NCBI GenBank assembly: GCA_945871285.1
Contig: CAMBWO010000005.1
Span: forward strand, 1 to 41,773
From: Pseudorhodobacter antarcticus
Lineage (GTDB): Bacteria > Pseudomonadota > Alphaproteobacteria > Rhodobacterales > Rhodobacteraceae
Reading direction: 5' to 3'
Length of the DNA stretch: 41,773 nucleotides
In this document: in pieces, positions 35,270 to 41,773 of the stretch
How the letters are laid out: the number at the start of each line of letters is the position of its first letter
Position numbering within the stretch: position 1 is the stretch's first letter
The notes under the pieces: model-generated
Database searches by the model: none
The model's input: only the letters and a program-made list of their open reading frames with translations
What the model was told of the DNA's origin: nothing
Position numbers and translations under genes: made by a program

Positions 35270-36583
35270 ATGAAGATGACTGTTCGCGCGCTTTTGGGCG
35301 CGTCGGCAATGCTTGCCTTGACCGGCGCGGCATTTGCCCAGACCACGATCACTGTCGCCACCGTGAACAACGGCGACATGGTCCGCATGCAGGGCCTGAT
35401 GGCGGACTTCAACGCCAAGCACCCCGACATCACCGTAGAATGGGTGACGCTGGAAGAAAACGTGCTGCGCCAGAACGTCACGGCCGATATCGCCACGGGC
35501 GGCGGCCAGTATGACGTGATCACGATCGGCACCTATGAGGTTCCGATCTGGGCCAAGCAGGGCTGGCTGGAAAGCCTGAACGACCTGCCGGCCGATTATG
35601 ATGTGGATGACCTGCTGCCGGCGATCCGCGGCGGTCTGACCGTTGACGGCAACCTGTACGCATCGCCGTTCTATGGCGAATCGTCCTTTGTGAACTATCG
35701 CAAGGATCTGGCCGAGAAGGCCGGGATCACCATTCCCGATGCACCGACCTGGGACGACATCAAGGCCGCAGCCGCCGCGATGACGGATACCGAGGCGGGC
35801 ATCTATGGCATCTGCCTGCGCGGCAAGGCCGGCTGGGGCGAGAACATGGCCTTCCTGACCACCATGGCCAACAGCTATGGCGCGCGCTGGTTCGATGAAA
35901 ACTGGGTCCCCCAGTTCGACCAGCCGGAATGGAAAGCCGTGATGACGGACTATGTCGAACTGCTGACCAAATACGGCCCACCCGGCGCGTCCAACAACGG
36001 CTATAACGAAAACCTGACGCTGTCCTTGCAGGGCAAATGCGCCATGCGCATGGACGCCACGGTTTCGGCAGGGTCGCTGACCGATCCCGCACAGTCCGAG
36101 TTTGCCGATCAGGTCGGTTTCGCCCTGGCCCCCGATATGGGTCTGGGCAAGCGGGCGAACTGGCTCTGGGCCTGGTCGCTGGCGGTTCCGGCATCGTCCG
36201 ATGCCAAGGAAGCGTCCAAGACCTTCATCAACTGGGCGACGAACAAGGACTATCTGGCCCTTGTCGCGGCCAAGGAAGGCTGGCGCAATGCACCTCCGGG
36301 CACGCGGACCTCGCTGTATTCCAACCCGGAATATGCGGCGCTGCCCTTCGCCAAGATGACGATCGATTCGATCAACGCGGCTGACCCGACCAACCCGACC
36401 ACCAAGCCGGTGCCCTATGTCGGCGTCCAGTTCGTTGCGATCCCCGAGTTTGCCGGTCTGGCCACCTCGGTTGGCGAAATCTTCTCGGCCGCTTTGGCTG
36501 GGCAAAAGACGGTTGATGAGGCCCTGGCTGAAGCGCAGGCTTTGGCTGTCGAGGAAATGACCTCGGCTGGTTACATCAAGTAA
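35270..36583 (+). CDS. smoE: Sorbitol/mannitol-type ABC transporter substrate-binding protein
   Basis: MKMTVRALLGASAMLALTGAAFAQTTITVATVNNGDMVRMQGLMADFNAKHPDITVEWVTLEENVLRQNVTADIATGGGQYDV; smo-like operon context. Confidence 0.88.
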   Translation: MKMTVRALLGASAMLALTGAAFAQTTITVATVNNGDMVRMQGLMADFNAKHPDITVEWVTLEENVLRQNVTADIATGGGQYDVITIGTYEVPIWAKQGWLESLNDLPADYDVDDLLPAIRGGLTVDGNLYASPFYGESSFVNYRKDLAEKAGITIPDAPTWDDIKAAAAAMTDTEAGIYGICLRGKAGWGENMAFLTTMANSYGARWFDENWVPQFDQPEWKAVMTDYVELLTKYGPPGASNNGYNENLTLSLQGKCAMRMDATVSAGSLTDPAQSEFADQVGFALAPDMGLGKRANWLWAWSLAVPASSDAKEASKTFINWATNKDYLALVAAKEGWRNAPPGTRTSLYSNPEYAALPFAKMTIDSINAADPTNPTTKPVPYVGVQFVAIPEFAGLATSVGEIFSAALAGQKTVDEALAEAQALAVEEMTSAGYIK

Positions 36584-36590
36584 GTGCCGG

Positions 36591-36655
36591 GGTCCGGCCT
36601 TGATGGCCGGGCCTCGCTTCTCTCTCCCGCGGTTTTCCAAGGGCGCGGGAGAGAG
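36591..36655 (+). promoter_or_regulatory. Two tandem hairpins between substrate-binding protein and first permease; candidate mRNA-stabilising/attenuating elements
   Basis: GGTCCGGCC-TTGAT-GGCCGGGCC (36591-36613) and perfect 12-bp stem CTCTCTCCCGCG (36620-36631) / CGCGGGAGAGAG (36644-36655). Confidence 0.65.
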
Positions 36656-36692
36656 TTCCACCCGACCCGCCCTCGCATCCTCGGAGACCCCC

Positions 36693-37565
36693 ATGGCTAC
36701 GCAGTCTTCCCGTGCCGCTGCCCGTTTGATGGTCGCCCCGTCTGTCATCGTCCTGTTCATCTGGATGATCGTGCCGCTGGCGATGACCATCTGGTTTTCG
36801 TTTCGGCTTTACCGGCTGTTGTCGCCCGAACGGACAGGCTGGGTCGGGTTTCGCAATTACAGCTGGTTTTTCAACTCGCCCGATTTCTGGCTGGCGATTT
36901 CCAACACGCTGTTGCTGGTCGGCGGAGTTCTGGCCATCACCATCGTGCTGGGGGTGTTGATCGCGTTGCTGATCGACCTGCCGGTCTGGGGTCAGGGGCC
37001 GTTGCGCATCCTTGTCATCTCACCGTTTTTCGTGATGCCACCCGTGGCCGCGTCGATCTGGGAAAACCTGTTCATGCATCCGCAAAACGGCATGTTCGCG
37101 TCCTTTGCCCAAGGCCTGGGGATGAAGCCGATCCTGTTCATGGAAAGTTATCCGATGTCCTCGGTCATCTTCATCGTGTCCTGGGAATGGCTGCCCTTTG
37201 CCACGCTGATCTTGCTGACCGCCCTGCAATCGTTGTCCTCGGAACAGCTGGAGGCGGCGGAAATGGATGGCGCATCGGCCATCAGCCGGTTCCGCTATAT
37301 CGTGCTGCCGCATATGACCCGCGCCATCACCGTCGTCATCCTGATCCAGACCATCTTTTTGCTGGGCATCTTTGGCGAGATTTTCACCACCACCCAAGGC
37401 GGCCCGGGCTCTGCCTCTACCACCCTGCCCTACATGATCTATAAACAGGCCGTCATCGCCAAGGACATTGGCCGGGCGGCGGCGGGGGGGATCATCGCGG
37501 TCATTCTGGCCAATATCGTCGCCTACTTTCTCATGCGCAGCATGGGCAAGAATCTGGACGCCTGA
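36693..37565 (+). CDS. smoF: Sugar/polyol ABC transporter permease
   Basis: MATQSSRAAARLMVAPSVIVLFIWMIVPLAMTIWFSF; EAAEMDGASAISRFRYIVLPHM (EAA motif). Confidence 0.9.
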   Translation: MATQSSRAAARLMVAPSVIVLFIWMIVPLAMTIWFSFRLYRLLSPERTGWVGFRNYSWFFNSPDFWLAISNTLLLVGGVLAITIVLGVLIALLIDLPVWGQGPLRILVISPFFVMPPVAASIWENLFMHPQNGMFASFAQGLGMKPILFMESYPMSSVIFIVSWEWLPFATLILLTALQSLSSEQLEAAEMDGASAISRFRYIVLPHMTRAITVVILIQTIFLLGIFGEIFTTTQGGPGSASTTLPYMIYKQAVIAKDIGRAAAGGIIAVILANIVAYFLMRSMGKNLDA

Positions 37566-37580
37566 GAGGAGGAGACCTCT

Positions 37581-38411
37581 ATGGCCCGTGCCGTCTCGAC
37601 CCGTCGCAAAGTGTTTTACACCGCTGCCGCGTGGTCTGTTGCCCTGCTGATCTTCTTTCCGGTGTTCTGGACGATTCTGACCAGTTTCAAGACCGAAGCC
37701 TCTGCCGTCGCCTCGCCGCCGCAACTGTTCAGTGCCGACTGGACGCTGGACAATTATGCCGAGGTTTGGGGGCGGTCGGACTACCCCCGCTTTTTCTGGA
37801 ATTCGGTGGTGATTTCGGTGGGGTCCACCCTGCTGGGCCTGATCATCGCCATTCCGGCCGCCTGGTCGATGGCCTTTGTGCCGGGCAACCGGACCAAGGA
37901 TCTGCTGATGTGGATGCTGTCGACCAAGATGATGCCCGCCGCCGCGGTGCTGATCCCGATGTATCTGATATTCCAGCGCACCGGGTTGTTTGACACGCGC
38001 ACGGGGCTGGTATTGGCGCTGATGCTGATGAACCTGCCGGTGATCGTCTGGATGCTGTATACCTATTTCAAGGAAATCCCCTCGGAAATCCTGGAAGCGG
38101 CGCGGATGGATGGCGCGTCCTTGGGCAAGGAAATCATCTATGTCCTGACGCCGATGGCGATACCCGGCATTGCGTCGACCATGCTGCTGAACATCATCCT
38201 GGCCTGGAACGAGGCGTTCTGGACCATCACCCTGACCACGGTGAACGCGGCCCCCCTGTCGGCCTTCATCGCCAGCTTTTCGGCGCCGCAGGGGTTATTT
38301 TACGCCAAACTGTCGGCGGCCAGCACCATGGCCATTGCGCCGATCCTGATCCTGGGCTGGTTCAGCCAGAAACAATTGGTCCGCGGCCTGACGTTTGGCG
38401 CGGTTAAGTGA
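37581..38411 (+). CDS. smoG: Sugar/polyol ABC transporter permease (MalG type)
   Basis: [49 protein letters not shown] (EAA motif). Confidence 0.9.
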   Translation: MARAVSTRRKVFYTAAAWSVALLIFFPVFWTILTSFKTEASAVASPPQLFSADWTLDNYAEVWGRSDYPRFFWNSVVISVGSTLLGLIIAIPAAWSMAFVPGNRTKDLLMWMLSTKMMPAAAVLIPMYLIFQRTGLFDTRTGLVLALMLMNLPVIVWMLYTYFKEIPSEILEAARMDGASLGKEIIYVLTPMAIPGIASTMLLNIILAWNEAFWTITLTTVNAAPLSAFIASFSAPQGLFYAKLSAASTMAIAPILILGWFSQKQLVRGLTFGAVK

Positions 38412-38418
38412 GGGAACC

Positions 38419-39417
38419 ATGGGCAAGATCGTTCTGAACGCCGTTCGCAAATCATTTGGCGAGGTGGATGTGATCCCCGGCGTCGACCTGACCATCGAGG
38501 ATGGTGAGTTTGTGGTCTTTGTCGGCCCCTCGGGCTGCGGCAAATCCACCCTGCTGCGGCTGATTGCGGGGCTCGAGGATACCACCTCGGGGGCCATCGT
38601 GATTGACGGGGCCGATGCCACCGCCCTGCCCCCCGCCAAGCGCGGGCTGGCGATGGTGTTTCAATCCTATGCGCTGTACCCGCATATGACGGTGCGCAAG
38701 AACATCATGTTCCCGCTGAAAATGGCGGGCATGGAGATTGGTGAGGCGACCCGCCGCGCCGATGCCGCCGCCAAGGTGCTGAACCTGACCGCCTATATGG
38801 AGCGGCGTCCCGGCCAGTTGTCTGGTGGGCAGCGGCAGCGCGTGGCGATTGGCCGGGCCATCGTGCGCGAACCTGCGGCCTTTCTGTTTGACGAGCCGCT
38901 GTCGAACCTCGATGCCGCTTTGCGGGTGAACATGCGCCAGGAAATCACCGAACTGCACCAGTCGCTGAAAACCACGATGATTTATGTGACCCATGATCAG
39001 GTCGAGGCGATGACGATGGCCGACAAGATCGTCGTGCTGAACGCAGGCCGGATCGAACAGGTGGGCAGTCCGCTCGCCCTGTATAACAACCCCGGAAACA
39101 CCTTTGTCGCGGGCTTTATCGGCAGCCCCAAGATGAACCTGATCGAGGGGCCCGAGGCTGCGGCGCTGGGGGCCACCACCATCGGCGTGCGGCCCGAACA
39201 CCTGTCGGTCGTCAGCGAAGGTGGCTGGGAAGGCGTCGTGGGTCTGTCCGAACATCTGGGGTCGGACACCTTCCTGAAGGTGACGACAGACCGGGTCGGC
39301 ACGATCAACGTGCGGGCGGGCGGCGAAGTGATACTGCGCCCCGGCGACCGGGTGCATCTGGCGCCCCAACCGGGCAAGATCCACCGCTTTGGTGCGGACG
39401 GAAAGGCCATGACATGA
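38419..39417 (+). CDS. smoK: Sugar/polyol ABC transporter ATP-binding protein (MalK/UgpC type)
   Basis: Walker [10 protein letters not shown], signature [34 protein letters not shown]-terminal regulatory domain. Confidence 0.95.
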   Translation: MGKIVLNAVRKSFGEVDVIPGVDLTIEDGEFVVFVGPSGCGKSTLLRLIAGLEDTTSGAIVIDGADATALPPAKRGLAMVFQSYALYPHMTVRKNIMFPLKMAGMEIGEATRRADAAAKVLNLTAYMERRPGQLSGGQRQRVAIGRAIVREPAAFLFDEPLSNLDAALRVNMRQEITELHQSLKTTMIYVTHDQVEAMTMADKIVVLNAGRIEQVGSPLALYNNPGNTFVAGFIGSPKMNLIEGPEAAALGATTIGVRPEHLSVVSEGGWEGVVGLSEHLGSDTFLKVTTDRVGTINVRAGGEVILRPGDRVHLAPQPGKIHRFGADGKAMT

Positions 39418-40181
39418 GGTTGCAGGGAAAGCGCGCCCTGATCACCGGGGCGGCACGGGGCATCGGCTTTGAATTTGCCCGCGCCTATATCGCCGAGGGT
39501 GCGGTGGTGACGCTGGCCGATGTGAATGGCGCAGCCCTTGCGGCGGCGGTGGCGGACCTCGGGCCACAGGCGCGGGCGCAAGTGATCGACGTGACCGATC
39601 AGGCCTCGATTGACGCAGGCTTTGCGGCGGCGATTGCCGATATGGGGGGCTTGGACATCCTGATCAACAACGCCGCCCTGTTTCAGGCGGGTCCCGTGGT
39701 GGACATCACCCGCGCCACCTATGACCTTTTGTTTGCCGTCAACGTGGCGGGGACGCTGTTCTGTCTGCAAGCGGCGGCACGGCATATGATGGCAAATGGC
39801 GGTGGCAAGATCATCAACATGGCCTCCCAGGCCGGGCGGCGGGGTGAGGGGTTGGTGGCGGTCTATTGCGCGACCAAGGCCGCCGTCATCAGCCTGACCC
39901 AATCTGCGGGGCTGGACCTGATCAAGCATGGCATCAACGTCAACGCCATTGCCCCCGGCGTGGTGGACGGCGCCCATTGGGACGGCGTGGACGCCGAGTT
40001 TGCCAAATATGAAAACCGCCCCTTGGGCGAGAAAAAACGCCTTGTCGGGGCCGCGGTGCCGATTGGCCGCATGGCCACGGCGCAGGATTTGACCGGCATG
40101 GCGATTTTCCTTGCCACAGCAGAAGCAGATTACATCGTCGCGCAGACCTTTGGGGTCGACGGCGGAAACTGGATGGCCTGA
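39414..40181 (+). CDS. smoS: SDR-family polyol (sorbitol) dehydrogenase
   Basis: [105 protein letters not shown] overlap with the ATPase gene. Confidence 0.9.
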   Translation: MRLQGKRALITGAARGIGFEFARAYIAEGAVVTLADVNGAALAAAVADLGPQARAQVIDVTDQASIDAGFAAAIADMGGLDILINNAALFQAGPVVDITRATYDLLFAVNVAGTLFCLQAAARHMMANGGGKIINMASQAGRRGEGLVAVYCATKAAVISLTQSAGLDLIKHGINVNAIAPGVVDGAHWDGVDAEFAKYENRPLGEKKRLVGAAVPIGRMATAQDLTGMAIFLATAEADYIVAQTFGVDGGNWMA

Positions 40182-40182
40182 C

Positions 40183-41616
40183 ATGAACACACTAGCCCTG
40201 CCCGCCTATGACCGCAGCACCCTGACACCGGGGATCGTCCATATCGGCCTGGGCAATTTCCACCGCGCCCATATGGCGGTCTATCTGGATGACCTGTTCG
40301 CCATGGGTCTGGATCACGACTGGGCCATCCTGGGCGCCGGAGTGCGCGCCGGCGATGCCGCCATGCGTGAGGCGCTGTTGGCGCAGGATTGCCTGTCCAC
40401 CGTGATCGAGTTGGATCCGTCCGAACGTCGCGCCCGCCGGGTGGGGTCGATGGTGGGGTTCCTGCCGGTGCAGGCCGACAACGCCGCCCTGATCGCCGCC
40501 ATGGCCGACCCTGCCATCCGCATCGTGTCGCTGACCGTGACCGAGGGCGGCTATTTCGTCGATGCCGCGACCGGGCAGTTTGACCCTACTGCGCCTGACA
40601 TTGTGGCGGACGCCGCGGCCCCCTCCCGGCCCGGCACTGCCTTTGGCGCAATCCTGGCGGCCCTGCGCCTGCGCAAGGCGGCCGGGACCCTGCCCTTTAC
40701 CGTGATGTCCTGCGACAACTTGCCGGGCAATGGCCATGTGACGCAGGCCGCCGTGGTGGGGCTGGCCCGGCTGTCCGACACGGCGTTTGCCGATTGGGTG
40801 GCGCAGAATGTCGCCTTTCCCAATGGCATGGTGGACCGCATCACCCCCGCCACCGGCCCCCGCGAACGCGCCATGGCCGCCGAATTTGGCCTGACCGACC
40901 CGGTGCCCGTCACCTGCGAACCCTTCCGGCAATGGGTGCTGGAGGACAACTTTCCCATGGGCCGCCCTGCCCTGGAAAAGGTCGGCGTCACCTTCACCCC
41001 CCATGTCCATGCGTTCGAGGCGATGAAGATTCGCATCCTGAACGGCGGCCACGCCATCATCGCCTATCCGGGCGGCCTCAAGGGCCATGAATATGTCCAT
41101 GAGGATATGGCCGACCCCACCATCCGCGCCTTTCTGGACGCGGTGGAAACCCGTGAAATCCTGCCCATCGTGCCCCCGGTGCCGGGGCAGGACCTGAACG
41201 ACTACAAGACCCTGATCATCCAGCGGTTCAGCAACCCCGGGGTGGCCGACACCGTGCGCCGCCTGTGTCTGGACGGAACCAATCGCCAGCCCAAGTTCAT
41301 CATCCCCTCGATCCGCGATGTTCTGGCAGCGGGGGGGCGGGCCGAGGGGTTGACGCTGCTCTCGGCCATGTGGTGCCGCTATTGCACGGGCGTTGATGAA
41401 AATGGCACGGTCATTGCGCCGAATGACCCCAATTGGGACACCTTGCAGGCCCGCGCCATCGCCGCGAAACAGGACCCCACGCTCTGGATCGGCATGACCG
41501 ACATCTACGGCGATCTGGCGCAGAACCCGGTCTTTGCGGCAGGCTTTGCCGAGGCGCTGAACTTCCTTTGGGCCAACGGGGCCGAGGCGGCTATGCGCCG
41601 CTATCTGGCCGGCTGA
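40183..41616 (+). CDS. mtlK: Mannitol 2-dehydrogenase (polyol-specific long-chain dehydrogenase)
   Basis: [95 protein letters not shown]. Confidence 0.95.
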   Translation: MNTLALPAYDRSTLTPGIVHIGLGNFHRAHMAVYLDDLFAMGLDHDWAILGAGVRAGDAAMREALLAQDCLSTVIELDPSERRARRVGSMVGFLPVQADNAALIAAMADPAIRIVSLTVTEGGYFVDAATGQFDPTAPDIVADAAAPSRPGTAFGAILAALRLRKAAGTLPFTVMSCDNLPGNGHVTQAAVVGLARLSDTAFADWVAQNVAFPNGMVDRITPATGPRERAMAAEFGLTDPVPVTCEPFRQWVLEDNFPMGRPALEKVGVTFTPHVHAFEAMKIRILNGGHAIIAYPGGLKGHEYVHEDMADPTIRAFLDAVETREILPIVPPVPGQDLNDYKTLIIQRFSNPGVADTVRRLCLDGTNRQPKFIIPSIRDVLAAGGRAEGLTLLSAMWCRYCTGVDENGTVIAPNDPNWDTLQARAIAAKQDPTLWIGMTDIYGDLAQNPVFAAGFAEALNFLWANGAEAAMRRYLAG

Positions 41617-41773
41617 TCTGGCCGCCCCCCACCGCTGCCGGAACCCCGGTGGTGGTGGGCGAGGAGGTCGGCAGACCCCGCGCCACCCGCACCGCCAGAT
41701 AGGCAAAGGCCTGCGCCTCCAGCATGTCACCATTCAGGCCGACAGCCTCGACCGGCTGCACCTCAGCAAAGCC
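41591..41773 (-). CDS. anmK: Anhydro-N-acetylmuramic acid kinase (C-terminal end; truncated by window edge)
   Basis: Reverse-strand translation [60 protein letters not shown]; overlaps the mtlK 3' end by 26 nt. Confidence 0.88.
   Translation of the reverse strand, partial: GFAEVQPVEAVGLNGDMLEAQAFAYLAVRVARGLPTSSPTTTGVPAAVGGGQISRPDSGA

Noticed and set aside
35228-36790. 520-aa minus-strand ORF opposite smoE
   Set aside because: Shadow ORF with no motifs. The forward strand has signal peptide and substrate-binding protein fold motifs.
40192-41733. 513-aa minus-strand ORF opposite mtlK
   Set aside because: Shadow ORF. The real minus-strand gene at the edge is anmK in another frame, ending at 41591.
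1-41773. Mobile elements, CRISPR arrays, tRNAs/rRNAs, prophage genes
   Set aside because: None recognised: no transposase/integrase motifs, no regularly spaced repeats and no tRNA-like cloverleaf noticed by eye. A tRNAscan/CRISPR search was not run.

Overview
This is a GC-rich, gene-dense window that looks like an alphaproteobacterial chromosome, probably Rhodobacteraceae (inferred from operon content; no 16S is present). It carries about 38 protein-coding genes, mostly catabolic. In order: (1) prfA (partial) downstream of a DUF1499 protein, an agmatinase/ureohydrolase, a class III aminotransferase, a small secreted protein and two tandem M20 amidohydrolases; (2) mazG, an orphan Fe3+-type substrate-binding protein, a nucleoside hydrolase and a MetC-like enzyme; (3) a five-gene, mostly stop/start-overlapping operon with two FAD/GcvT demethylase-like flavoproteins, a quinone-oxidoreductase-like ADH, a non-pyrrolysine MttB-family methyltransferase and a 3-hydroxyisobutyrate-dehydrogenase-like protein, with a divergent LysR regulator; (4) a histidine-utilisation locus, hutC-hutF diverging from hutI-hutH-[class III CoA-transferase]-[acyl-CoA dehydrogenase]-hutU; (5) a PHP metallohydrolase, a 40-aa membrane ORF, an SDR, an enolase-superfamily enzyme and CorA; (6) a sorbitol/mannitol (smo-type) operon with a HAD phosphatase, a SorC-type regulator, an ABC importer, polyol SDR and mannitol dehydrogenase, then the 3' end of anmK. 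The most interesting candidate system is the CoA-transferase/acyl-CoA dehydrogenase pair translationally coupled inside the hut operon. I propose it oxidises imidazole propionate (dihydrourocanate) to urocanate through CoA thioesters, feeding HutU. The second candidate is the MttB/GcvT N-methyl catabolic cluster, which has no visible corrinoid protein. No tRNA, rRNA, CRISPR array or mobile element was recognised. All functional calls come from reading protein motifs; no searches were run.
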